This document shows positions 50,304 through 61,942 of a DNA stretch of 64,000 nucleotides, one piece after another. A program made the position numbers and the translations under genes. The notes below the pieces were generated by a model, which made no database searches, was not told the DNA's origin, and saw only the letters and a program-made list of their open reading frames with translations. Every line of letters begins with the position of its first letter. Position 1 is the first letter of the stretch. The DNA comes from Calonectria ilicicola (Eukaryota > Ascomycota > Sordariomycetes > Hypocreales > Nectriaceae): NCBI GenBank assembly GCA_020809705.1, contig CP085825.1, forward strand, positions 6,076,001 through 6,140,000. Reading direction: 5' to 3'.

Positions 50304-53300
50304 ATGGAACCGACGCGGAATAGTCAGGAGAGGAATGAGTTCTTCCAAAAGGTCTGTGAACTCGAAATTTGCTATTTTTTACTTGAGTTCTAACATTTAT
50401 GTAGCTTAAGCCATGCTGTGTCAAATTGAGCCAACTGGCTATCCGAGAGCCTGAAGGCGCAGCAGTGGCGCGTCAAATCAACGAGGTGACTGACCAATTG
50501 TTAACGATTCTGAATGAACAAATCAGTCACAACCCTATGGCCTTAGATGAAAAGCTAGCTGAATATGTGTTTTTCCCTCTATACCATGTCTTCCGGCAGA
50601 TAGAGCGGTTACCAGCTTTCTTGATGGAAAATTGTATCAAGTGTCTTACTATTCTTATCATTCATGGGTGGAAATCTAAAATCTCGCCCAAACTTGTACA
50701 ACAAATCCTTACCTTACTCACATTCATCATCGATGGCAACCCCGGATCCTCCGAAAAGCACATTATGGATGAAGAGACTATGCTCGAGGCATTTCGTGGA
50801 TTAACTGCATTATTCAATACAGCTAGCCAATCACTTGCAGCAGCAGCTGGCCTCTCCGACACTGACGCAATACCTTCGCTAGGACATGGGATTAGTGTCA
50901 TTCTGGATGGAGCCGTTGATGGAAAGACACCCCAAATACAACAAGAAGCTTTGCGCGCACTACAGGCCGTATATCTTACCATCACGGAACATGCTGCTTT
51001 GGCTAGTTTCTTGCCCGGAACCATATCATCTCTGGCAAAACTGCTGTCTACTCCTGCCAAATTTAAAATGACAGTAATAGCAAAAGCTGTTGATACAGTG
51101 AGCTTAACATTGACCCGCGTACTGTCCGATATAAAAACTCGATCAATTCTCGCTAATTCAGAGAGCAATAAAGAAGAAAAAAGGGTTGAAGACGGAAATC
51201 CTTTGTCTCTGGCTTGGCTCAAAGCTACGACAATTCAGGTGAAAAAAGCCTTGTCTACAATGATGAAGTTGAGACTACAGCATTCAGAAGAAGTAAGAAA
51301 TTCTCTGAGAAAGCTATGCATCACTCTCTTGGATCAGTGTCACAAAACTCTAGAGAACTGTGCCCCTTTTTTGATCGAGACAGCCATGATTCTTGATGAG
51401 GGAGGGGACAAGTTATCATTTACGGAAACTAGTTTGCAACATCTTGTGGGTATCTATCCTGAGCTTGGTGAAACTGCAAAAACAACAACATACAATTGGA
51501 TGTCGAGTCTTTCAAGGACGATGCAAACGGGCGACGAAGATTCCAAACAGCAAGCAATCCACAATGTTCTAAAGGGTCTTGAGCTGTTAAAGGCCCTCCA
51601 AATTGAGTCTCCTACCCTGGAGGACTCTGTATCAAATGCTCTGATGGATACTGTCGTCTCGCTTATCAGGGATACAAAAGCTGGCCAGTCTGACGAGGGT
51701 ACAAACATTCGACTTCTTGCCGGAGGCGATACTCAATCTGAACCCGAGGACTTACATTACCCGCCAGTTCTGTTCACTCACGAAAGTCAAAAGAGGATAC
51801 GGAATGAGATTAAGTCTTTGGTGGAGTTTCTTGGTTCCTCTCAGGATGTTAGATTTGCGGGAAATATGCTGGAGCAGGTGCAAAACTCTGCCTCCTGGGA
51901 CCAGGTTGCCTCATTCTGGCTCTGCTTCCAACTATGCAAGGCAGGTCATTCTTCATCGACTGAAGACGAAATGTTCTTGGATCTCTCCTCCCTGGCCGAT
52001 TCATCAGGTGATTTAGATTCAATTTTTAACGAGCTCTACTCAACTTCTGTACAAATTATCGATCGGCATTCAGGCGTGGCGTCTGTTGACTGGCGCATGG
52101 AAGCTATTGCACTGGAGGTTACTGCCTATACAGCCCGGAGATCTGGAGAGTCATTTCGCCCCGAGCTTATTGACGTTCTTTTCCCAATAGCTACATTCTT
52201 GGGCTCATCAAATCGGAATTTACAAAAGCATGCCATCGTTACGTTGAATAGTCTTGCGGCATCATGTGGATATGACAATGTTTCAGACCTCATCATCGAG
52301 AACGTCGACTATATGGTCAACTCGGTTTCACTGAAGTTGAATACACTTGACATATCCCCAGCCTCAATCAACGTATTGACGATGATGATCCGGCTTTCAG
52401 GCCCTCGGTTGGTGCCTTATTTAGATGATGTGATTGAGTCTGTCTTTGCGGCCCTGGAAAATTACCATGGATACCCAATGTTCGTGGAAAGTTTGTTTGT
52501 GGTGTTAAAGGAAGTTGTCGAACAAGGAGTACAATCGGATATCCTTCTGCTTGAGCACCAGAAAACTAGGGAGATTGATCATCGCAAGAAGCCGACAGAG
52601 GCAGATGGGATTTCAAGCCTCATCAAAATTCTGAGCAAGCGCGAGGAAAAACGAAAGGAGCTAGAGACACTCGACAACGAAGAAAAGGTTGGGCACCCAA
52701 AAGCTCCATGGAAGATCGAAAAGGAACAAGACCAAGATGATGATTCTGCGGATCACATTCAAGAAGAGGAGAAGCCCCCGAATACAACAACATACCAGCT
52801 ACTTTTGCGAGTAGCAAACCTCACACAACATTACCTAACTTCTCCAACGCCAACACTCCGGAGATCATTGCTGGAACTACTCACAACAGCATCTGATGCT
52901 TTGGCAGTAGATGAAGATGCTTTTCTGCCTCTAGTCAATGCCATCTGGCCTGTTGTTGTCGATAGGCTTCACGATTCCGAGGCATTCATTGTAATTGAAG
53001 CATGCCACACCCTTTCAGCACTCTGCGCCGCCGCAGGGGACTTTCTTGGATCTCGGTTCAAGACTGAATGGGGTGACTGGCTCAGGGATTGGTGCCGTAA
53101 GGTTAAGCGTCAAGCTTCCGGCACGCCGGGGCGTTCTAAAGCCCCCGGAGAACAAGGCAAGATTATGGGTATTGGAGTGGAGAAGACACAAATATTGATG
53201 CCGTTTGGTGGCAAGAATGGCAGTGAAGGTAGTACTATGACAAAGGAGGTTGTGTCATACTCTGGTGGCGGATTGGGACAGTTTGCTTCCCCTGCCAGAA

Positions 53301-53548
53301 TTTGGGAAGCAGCCATTGAACTACTGACTGCAATGGTCTCATATGTGCGGGTTGACGATAACATGTTCGATGATGTTCTAGATCTTCTCCAAGAAGCTCT
53401 TGACTCTAACAAGAAGGCGCGCGAAGCGCTAGAGGCTATAAACGGGGATGCAGTGTGGCTCTCGCTGTATGAAAGAGGAGCTATTGAATGGATTCCGGCG
53501 CCTAAAGTTGATGGAGTCGAATTCGTCACAATGGAGAAGCCTTCATAA
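50304..53548 (+). CDS. tti1: Tti1, HEAT-repeat subunit of the TTT (Tel2-Tti1-Tti2) complex
   Basis: Exons 50304-50351 and 50405-53548 give 1063 residues; the 53-nt intron (GTCTGT, CTAAC, TATGTAG) joins NEFFQK to LKPCCVKLSQLAIRE, a recognisable Tti1 N-terminus. Tti1 works with Tel2 and Tti2 and Hsp90 to fold and stabilise PIKK kinases (TOR, ATM/Tel1, ATR/Mec1). The body is built of helical HEAT-type repeats, for example KLVQQILTLLTFII and NLQKHAIVTLNSLAASCGYDNVSDLI. Conserved Tti1 segments include DWRMEAIALEVTAYTARRSG (~590), PRLVPYLDDVIESVFAALEN (~675) and VNAIWPVVVDRLHDSEAFIV (~840). An acidic, lysine-rich linker lies near 745-785. The C-terminus contains an ordered final helical section (FDDVLDLLQEALDSNKKARE). 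Length agrees with fungal Tti1. The 16-codon first exon is easily missed; no ATG follows near the start of exon 2. Confidence 0.92.
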
Positions 53549-56500
53549 GCATCATAAGAGGACCCACGACGCGAATAGCCGCAACTACACCTTAATAGGG
53601 AGGCAGATAAAGGAATTGTGGGCTTGTTTGGGACTGGAGAGACGGACACTGGTATAGTTTTGGGGACACAGGGCAAAAATTTTTCCCAAGAGAAGCTAGA
53701 CCCTAGTGCCTGTCCGTGATGGTTTTCGCAGCCATGACTGAAAGTAGCTGGTGGTTGACTAGCGACCGCAGGACCCTTGTGGGGATAGCAAGTTACGGAG
53801 CAACGGTGGAGCGATGGGATGAATTAAGGTGAACTAGGTAGGGGTATACGAATTTGCAGACATGGATATCATGCGATGGACGTGACGGGTCAGAAAGGCA
53901 GAATCGGGGCAATCGAATCTAAGCCACGGACCGAGGTTGAATAGGCAGCTGAACGAATGGTTCAACGCATTCTACGCATTCTAGGACTTTGTGACAGCAC
54001 GCCATTTCAAGCGATGCGCGGTCGCATGGAACATGTGAGACAAGGCATGTGCAAGACCATCTAGACTCGCTGAGGCATTCTTTCTCATGGAAGGGGGTGT
54101 GTGCATGGGAGGGATAGGGATAGGGATGGGGATGGTGGATTAGGATTCCTTTCAGTAAAAGCGATGATTTCCGCATCGACCTGGCCAAAGCCGACACGCT
54201 ATGGTGCCACAGACGGTTCCAAATTGATGTTCCGGACCTCCCTCCCACCGTTTTGGCAGCGCAGGTTCAGGTAAGTTAGCAGGGTGTATGGGCGACGATC
54301 ACACGTACCGGGCCTGCAGCAGCTTATCGCCATGCCATTGGCTTGGGGGTCGAAAAAGCCTTCCTCCACAGCACCCGAGTGGAGAAGGTCGCCAGCGAGG
54401 GGGTGTCTTCTCCGCACCAGTGGCTCTTGACCACCACTAGCCACCTTCTTTTTTTGGAGCTAGCGGTGCATGGGGACTAAATTGAAGTACGTTGGCACTG
54501 GGCGCATTGCGTACCCTGGCTGCTCCGGGTACCGAGAGAAAGCGAGATCGCGTTGAGGCAGGCAGAAAAGCGAGACGGATGAGGTGATGAAAACGACCGA
54601 GGGGTAAGCGAAGGAACGTGTTGAGAGAGGACGGTTGTTTCCGCGTCCCAGTAGTCCATGCGCTGCGCCCCTGTTGGATTTTGACCCAGAGGGATGGTGA
54701 GTTCTGGCATCGGTTTTCTGGGGGTGGATTCTGTCTCGTAATGACAACTGCAAGCTTCACCTAAAAAATCTGGGGATATCTGGTATATCTCGAGATGCGA
54801 TGGATCCTCGTTTGTGAGAGCCCGGACCCGTGTGAGGGTCCTGCATTTGACCCCAGAGGGCCAAGAGAAAACTGTATGCCCAGAGATTTGAGCCTCAAGA
54901 GCCAAGGCTTGGCTCATGAGCTGCACTGGGTTGTTTGACAAATGTGGTTGAGGATAGGGAAATCTGTGGACACACATACAGCACAGACATGCCAGGGGGG
55001 GTGGACGGCGGCACAAGACAAGGCGACTCCCATGGGCAAAGCTGGGAATAATCATGTCACAGTGGCATGCCGTGTCGGGCGTCGCTGGTCGAACGGCTGT
55101 CGATACTGGCTTCGACTTGCAGCCGCCACCCAGCTCAGTGGCCCAATCAAGGCGTCGCCGAAGATATGCAATTGGGGAGTCTGTTTGGCGCCAATCGGAT
55201 GTGGCGCGACACACGACGTGAAAAGTGCCAGAGGGTAAAATGAATGAGCGGGCAAGGTGGTGTGGTGCACCGCCAATGACCTCCCCAACTAACTACCCTC
55301 CTCACCCTCCAAGGATTCAGTGTGTTGCAGGGGATTGAGATTCGAATGTCGGCTCTGCAGTTTTGCATATTCGTTGACCTGGGGCACCCACCAATCATGC
55401 CGCGCTGCAGGACGATAACGCTTCCCTGCGCCCCCGCCCATCGCTGCAAGGGAGCAGTCTAGAAAGATTCTAGCGGGGGAGCTAGCAGGCGTGTTCACCT
55501 GCGATACGACTGATGCTTATCCAGGCAGCCCCCGTCTCAAGGCAACAGTAGCACCATCACTTTCCCCTCTCAAAAGCTGGGCATTTGGTGTCTCCAATAG
55601 CGGCTAATGGCCGGGCGGTTCTTTTGCGGTGGCTTGAAGGGGCGTATGTGGGGAAGCGAGAGCGCTATGCTAGCAAGATGGCTGCTGAAAGACGAAGTGG
55701 CGGGTGGGTGGGATAGCGTTCGTAGATCAAAACAGTAGGGCAGCTAGCGGTAATTCTCCGTGGCAGCGACCGCGAACTCTGAGGACTTGGCAGAAAGCCA
55801 AGACGGGAATCTGTCAGTGTGCCATATGCCAAGTGTCTTGGCCTGCAAGGCACAGGGTTTTGTTGAAGATCTGGGGGAAGCTTGGGGATTGTGATTTGGA
55901 TTATGGCAAAAACTCTGCTTCAGCCGACTACTTGCAGCGCGACACGCATGTGCTTGCGACAGCAAAGAGAGAGAGAGAGCAAAAAAAAAGGAAATGAGCA
56001 CCCTGGAGAGCCCACGCGACCTGAGGGGGTTCGTGCTTCAGAGACGCGCCAAAGCAGTGAGATTGTCACGCCCCCCTTAAAAGAGGCTCCGAGAGGGCCC
56101 CGAGGACTTACTTAGTTTGCGTCTTGGGGTTATCCGCGGCTGGAGGCGAGTCGACCACCGTTGACGCCTCACGGAAGACCTTCCTGATTGAGCCGAGCTT
56201 TGCTTATCGACGGATCTTTGGGCTGCAAGTTTCGAATATTGATTGCATCATCGAGATGAGACGAGCAAGCTGGTGCCAGGGAGGAATTGGTTACCGCGAT
56301 CGCCCTTGGTTTATGCTTTTTAATTGTGCTTACCAGGCGGGTGCCAATCAACCCTCTGCCCCTCCCATGCCCCCCTGGGCAGATCAGAGCACTGGAGCTG
56401 CCTGCAGCTGCAGAACTTTGTGGCCTTAGCTTGTCCAAAGCTCCAACTGAGCCGTCCCGCATTGCAGTAGTCGCTAAACCACCAGCCCCAGAGCTTCCCT

Positions 56501-58006
56501 CCCACCAAGAAACATCACGCTGTCACGCACGGCTCTTGTCAACCTTCTGACATCAGTCTATCGTCGGCTCATATTGCAAGCTGGATTTGACTAGCTTCCA
56601 TTGGAGTTGGAGGCATGCGCCGGATCGGGGCATGGTCGAAAATTTGGGCCAGACAGTCTGCGCAGGATTGGACGTGCGCCGTGCAGACTATTAGACTATC
56701 GTCGCCACTAGGAAGGCGGTCGTGCGGATTGAACAAAACACCAACCCGCCATGGCGGCATTGGGGCAAAGCAAGCCTTATCCTGGTATCTATCCCAGACA
56801 GCGCAGTCATAGCTTGTGCCCTGCCGCCGTAGCATGCCGTGGCATATGCACATGCACATCGAGGAGGCTGAAGAAAACATGCAAGCACCAAGGCGCATTC
56901 TGACTCGAGATGGGACACCAGAAAACGCCAAGGTGCAATGCGATGCCGCCCATCCGCGACACCCGCTCTCCATACTCACAACAGGCATATTGTCTTACTG
57001 TGCGCATGACGAGAGTTCATTATCAGCTTTGATACAACCGCTCCCAGCAGCTGTGCTCAGCCTATCAACCGCTAAACCCTAACCCCCCCCCACCAGAGAG
57101 CGATAAGCGCTCAATAAACGGTTTATCCCAGAACGAAAACACGATGCTCAACGTGGGCTGCAACGAGGCACGATGGATGGATCAACTGAACCCATGAGCT
57201 GTGCCGGAAAAGAGTGGATTGACGTGCCGTGCAGATATTCCCAGGCCCTTGAACGCCTCGCCCATGCCGAGACGGCTGAGCAGCACTAGCCTACTCGCGG
57301 AGAGCGGCACCGAGATAGCAACAAAGCCACGCCCGTCTGACTTGCTTATCCCTCCACATCCACAAGCGGTTTGAAGAGCATCCCCACCTTTGATACGCCA
57401 GTGGGTGGCCCCTCGCCAGCTGGGCCAACAATCGCCCCCAGGACTAGTCGGCTGGGCACATTGCCCACCAACACCCAATCCAACGAGATAGACTCTCGGA
57501 AAGAGTGAGGAACGGGGATGTGTTCGACACTGGTCGCCACCCCCGGCCCTTCCCATCCATGGTCGTATCCGCCAAGGCTCCCCCGGTCACACTCGCTTTC
57601 ACTCCTCACTAACACGGAGCTGGGGCCATGATGAGGGGGGCAACTCGCGTTGAAGGAGCCTCGGGTGTAACGAATGGGGACGCTACGACGCCACCCATGA
57701 TCAATTCTAGAACCAAACCCATGTGGTTGGGTATGCCAGACGTGCAGCAGGGTAGCACCGCAACAGGAGACGGAAGCTCCCTGCCTTGCCTGGCCTGGCG
57801 TTCGGGCCCTTTGCACATCCCTCCCCCCCTCCCCCATCCCGAAAGCTTGTCCAGGACGTGTACATAAATCGAATGCATCCCCCACCTGTTTCCATTTCTT
57901 CTTCGAAGGAGGCCAAGAGATTTTTGTTCCTCGTCTCTCATTATTTCAATTCACGACTGGTTTAGGTCAGGAAACAACCGTCCTATAATCATACCCGTCC
58001 TTCAAC
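53549..58006. other. 4.5 kb intergenic region upstream of the amino acid permease
   Basis: Long frames here (such as 54477-55214 minus, 57346-57885 minus) are not protein-like. The region has GGGATA/GGGATG repeats at 54113-54136, a GA run at 55967-55979 next to a poly-A stretch, and C-rich tracts near 57075 and 57823-57837. Several GATAAG/CTTATC motifs (~55516, ~56204, 57102, ~57343) lie upstream of the permease and could bind an AreA/NIT2-type nitrogen regulator. Several short upstream ATGs occur in the last 400 bp. Confidence 0.5.
57102..57107 (+). promoter_or_regulatory. Candidate GATA-factor (AreA/NIT2) site GATAAG
   Basis: GATAAG lies inside a short inverted repeat (GAGCG-ATAAG-CGCTC), ~900 bp upstream of the permease start. 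Further CTTATC copies lie nearby (~57343, ~56204, ~55516). Fungal amino acid permeases are commonly under AreA control; here this is inferred from motifs alone. Confidence 0.35.
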
Positions 58007-59915
58007 ATGGCTAGTAGTACGCCGCCTCCAAAGGAGGAGTACGAGAAGGAGGCCGTCGTCGGCTCCGTCCCTCAGGATGAGGAGGTCGGCACCACTCACA
58101 AGCAGGGTCACCTGCAGAGAGATCTTCAATCTCGTCACATGCAGATGATTGCCATCGGTGGTGCCATCGGTGCTGGTCTCTTTGTTGGTTCTGGAGGTGC
58201 CCTTCAGAAGGGTGGTCCCGCTTCTCTCGTTATTGGTAAGAATTGCAGCCCTACAAGAGTTGAATTAAGACCCGTTGCTAACATGCTTTCCTCACAGGCT
58301 GTAAGTAATCTATGCTGTCCACTCAAGTTCACGGACAGAATAACTGAGACAAAATGTAGACCTCATCATGGGTGTCATGTTGCTCATGACAAATCTGGCA
58401 CTGGCTGAGATGGCTGTGCTCTATCCTGTCAACGGTGCTTTTTACACTTACATCGTTCGCTTTGTGGATCCTTCTTGGGGTTTTGCCTGTGGCTGGGAAT
58501 ATGCTTTGTCATGGCTTACCGTCCTGCCTTTCGAGCTTATTGCCGCTAGTGTCACCATCGAGTTCTGGAGAAGCGATATTCACATGGTTAGCAAACCTCG
58601 AAGTTTGTTTTGGGTTTCTCGTAAACTGACAATTATCCAATAGGCTGTCTGGGTTACTGTCTTCCTGGTTGCTCTCATCGTTGTCCAGATCTTTGGTGTT
58701 CGTGGATATGGTGAAGGTAAGAAAGAACGTGTGGGAATTGCACAATGATTCAGAACTGACAAAAACTCCAGTCGAATTTGCCCTGAGTCTGATTAAGATT
58801 CTCGCCTGTACTGGTTTCATCATTCTCGGCATCATCATCAACTGCGGTGGTGTTGGCGACCAGGGATACCTTGGCACCAAGTACTGGCACAACCCAGGCG
58901 CCTTTACCGACTTCAAGGGTTTCTGTGCCGTCTTTGTCGTGGCTGCCTTTGCCTTTGGTGGTACCGAGATGGTCGGTCTTGCCGCTGCTGAGACCGCCAA
59001 CCCCCGCAAGAGCATTCCCGTTGCCAGCAAGCAGGTGTTCTGGCGTATCGCCATCTTCTACGTTGTCAACTTGTTCATTGTCGGAATCATCCTCAAGCAC
59101 ACTGACCCCCGCTTGTTGGGTTCCTCTGGCGCCAACACCAAGGCCTCGCCCTTTGTTCTGGCTATCCAGGATGCTGGCATCAAAGTCCTTCCCTCCATCT
59201 TTAACGCTGTCATTACCATCTCCGTCTTGTCTGTCGCCAACTCTTGCACCTTTGGTTCCACTCGAACCATGCAGGCCATGGCTGAGCGTGGCCATGCCCC
59301 TAAGTTCCTGAACTACATTGACAAGAAGGGTCGCCCTATCTGGTGTGTCCTTATTCAGCTTGGCTTCGGTCTCTTGGCCTACGTTGGTGAATCCTCAGCC
59401 AAGGGCGAGTTCTTCGACTGGCTCCTTGCCCTCTCCGGTCTGGCTTTCCTCTTTGTGTGGGGAAGCATCTGCTACGCCCACGCTCGTATGCGTGCTGGTT
59501 TCGCTGCCCAGGGTATCAACATGAACTTGGTTCCCTACAAGGCCCCCTTTGGTGTTTGGGGCAGCTATTTCGGTGTTTTCCTCAACTTCATCGCTCTTCT
59601 CGCCACCTTCTACTCTTCTCTCTATGTAAGTTCGGACTGGTTTCCCCCTTTTTTATGCCTCGAGACTAACCAACTTCGCAGGCTGCCGATGGCTCCCCCC
59701 CTAATGCCGAGTCGTTCTTCAAATCTTTCCTTGCCGGTCCCATCATCATCGTCCTCTGGCTCGGCCACAAGATCTACTCCAAGGACTTCCGCCTTTATGT
59801 CAAGGCTCATGAGATGGATCTGCACACTGGAATCGTTCTGCTCGAGGAGGAGGAGCACGAGCCCCCGAAAACCTGGGCCTCACTCCCCAGGCGCATTTTG
59901 GGCGCCGTTATCTAA
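58007..59915 (+). CDS. Amino acid permease, YAT/AAT family (TC 2.A.3.10)
   Basis: Six exons, 58007-58235, 58298-58300 (3 nt), 58360-58586, 58644-58716, 58772-59625 and 59682-59915, give 539 residues. The product should be a 12-helix plasma-membrane amino acid/proton symporter. Family signatures are RHMQMIAIGGAIGAGLFVGSG (first membrane helix, residue ~43), ELxVLYP-type MAVLYPVNGAFYTYIVRFVD, the aromatic WGFACGWEYALSW, FGGTEMVGLAAAE, NPRKSIPVASKQVFWRI, and ANSCTFGSTRTMQAMAERGHAP. The C-terminus is cytosolic with an acidic patch (LLEEEEHEPP). The N-terminal ~40 residues are hydrophilic with lysines usable for ubiquitin-driven endocytosis. The micro-exon gives GGPASLVIGYLIMG, matching the family spacing; skipping it would give one residue (D) instead of GY and stay in frame. 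Substrate preference cannot be read from the sequence. Confidence 0.93.
58298..58300 (+). other. 3-nt micro-exon (GCT) of the permease gene
   Basis: The three bases GCT are flanked by CACAG (preceded by a GCTAAC branch point) and by GTAAGT, so both splice sites are strong. With phase 1 on both sides it contributes the last two bases of a Gly codon and the first base of a Tyr codon. The next intron ends AAAATGTAG at 58359. Confidence 0.75.
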
Positions 59916-61942
59916 GGAGATATAAGAAAGATAGAGATGCTGTATACCCATTTTCGCGTAAGGGGCGTCGCTGTACCGCCATAGTATACCAAGTCGGTTG
60001 TGTGTTATATATGAGCGAGTAATAATATTGCCTTCTTGAAACAACCTGTTGATAAAAATACTCTTTTAATCACTGCTCGGTTCCATAATGATGTCGGGTG
60101 CCATGAAGGAAAAGATGCTTGTGGACGAGATTCGGGTTTGTGATGATACCAAGAGGTATTTAGTGGCCCCACATCAAGTTGGGGGTTTCGTCGATTTGGC
60201 GAAAGGACATGATTCTTTGCCACAAGTAACCACCCACCAATAGGGAAATGGTGAGAACTGTATAAAAGCAGTTTATTCGAGGCGGTCGCAAGCCCAATTT
60301 ATATACAGGCAGCGATCGTGACTTCGACGTCCATGAAGTCAAGTTAGACTCGTTTCCCTTAGTCATCGTTTGACAAGCCAAGGGCGCGCGGGATACACTG
60401 GAGCACTTACTCCATCCGAGCCATTCCCGGCTTGACAGATGGGGTCCCAATTGCCGAGCTCAATTTTGCGTCCAGCGGATAGATTCCCAGACTCCGGGGT
60501 TAATGGATGGAGGCCATGGCTAGTGGCCGTGCCGAACAACATCTAAGAGTCGGGGCAAGGAGGTCAGATCTCCGCGGCATATCACCGCACCCGACACCAC
60601 TTTCGGGCAACCCCGTCCTATTCGCGGCAGCCATATCATAATTACATGCGCCTAAAAAGGGAAGAAAAAAAAAAGCAGAGGCAAACATGGAGGCGTGCAA
60701 ATCATGTCCTAGGGGGAAGCAGCTGTGATTGTTAGGAATAGAGGGGGGGCTCTCAGCTGCATGATTGCATTGAGTATTTCTCGATTAAATCATCTGCAAA
60801 GAGTTGTGACGAAGTAAAGGCCCATCTTTTTCTATTATGTAAATTCTCTCTTGATTTTTTTCTGCATAAATTTATGTGAGTAATAATCTCTGTCGTCTTA
60901 CATTTTCCATCTGTCAGCAGTATGCAAATGAGGGAAAGAGAGGAAGTAGTACATTTGCAGATAAGCATTATGAAAGTGATCGATTCCATCTATCCTGCTG
61001 TTTTTTTTTTTAATTCCTTCCAAAGACATCGCCCTCCATGGGCTTGTCATTTGCGCTGTTTTGAATATGCTCATAAGCCAAGTTTTCGTCCACTAATAGC
61101 TACCGTAGTGAGTTACCAGAGAACTTGCACTTGAACCTTGAATGTCTAAATCACCCAAATAAAGCATGGATTTGAAGACTGAAGACACGGGCTTCTTATT
61201 AAACAAAAATGAAACATAATTAGACAAAAATTTGAAGTCTTCGGATCAGCAAAAGAAAAAAAACACTAGCACTCGACAATGCGTGGAATATTCAGGCCAT
61301 TCACAAACCATTCTCTAAGCAATTTGTAGTCGTGGTGTCGAGTACCCTCTCTGGTAAATCTATCCCCTTCGCGAACGGCATCCTCCCTTTCGCGTCAGCT
61401 CTGTTTTAAGTCTTGGCTGTCTGCCCCTTTCGAATTGGGGCATGAGGTTCAAAGAGTGGCATCTTACTCACAATTAGTTCCACATGTACCGCCATCCTAT
61501 TTCGTGGTGAGCTTACTTTACTTCAAGACCCAACATGGAATTTTTACAGAGCACCAACGTCTAACATCAAGAAGAGATACAACAGGCTAGATTCCAACAA
61601 ACATTAGTCACATCCTTCACTACACCAAGACACATCAATACAAGACCACTGGTTTAGCCACTAGGGCGCCGCCACCTCAGCAATCTAGATCGATCAGCTG
61701 GTCTTGATATATCAGCATTCAATAGTCTCATTTGAGATTTCTGCACTGGGCATGCGATTATAATAACAGGAATTTCATTCCAACACTGCCATTTGCTGCT
61801 GTTTCGAAAACCTTTCTTGGTCATGATCTAACCCGTCCTCTCTATATTTCTATCTGGTATCACACTCTTATTTAAACATCTTCGTACTCCCCAAATGATA
61901 CCTGACACTCATATCAACAAACATCGTTGGTTCTTTTCGTCA
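59916..61942. other. Convergent 3' intergenic region
   Basis: Two kilobases lie between the stop codons of the permease and npy1. They include AT-rich sequence at 60750-61010 and 61180-61270 and A/T runs. No open frame with protein-like content, no tRNA and no mobile-element ends were recognised. Confidence 0.55.

Noticed and set aside
54113..54136. GGGATAGGGATAGGGATGGGGATGG, resembling degenerate telomere repeats
   Set aside because: Short, imperfect and internal; a simple microsatellite is the simpler reading.
54477..55214. 245-codon minus-strand open frame downstream of tti1
   Set aside because: No conserved motif, unusual Cys/Ser/Arg-rich content, no supporting splice sites; treated as chance.
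57068..57092. CTAAACCCTAACCCCC, resembling telomeric CCCTAA
   Set aside because: Only about one and a half units; no array and no terminal position.
58236..58359. Single 124-nt intron in the permease instead of two introns with a 3-nt exon
   Set aside because: It keeps the frame, but yields one residue fewer than family members in a conserved helix, and ignores a strong CACAG and GTAAGT pair; kept only as a possible alternative isoform.
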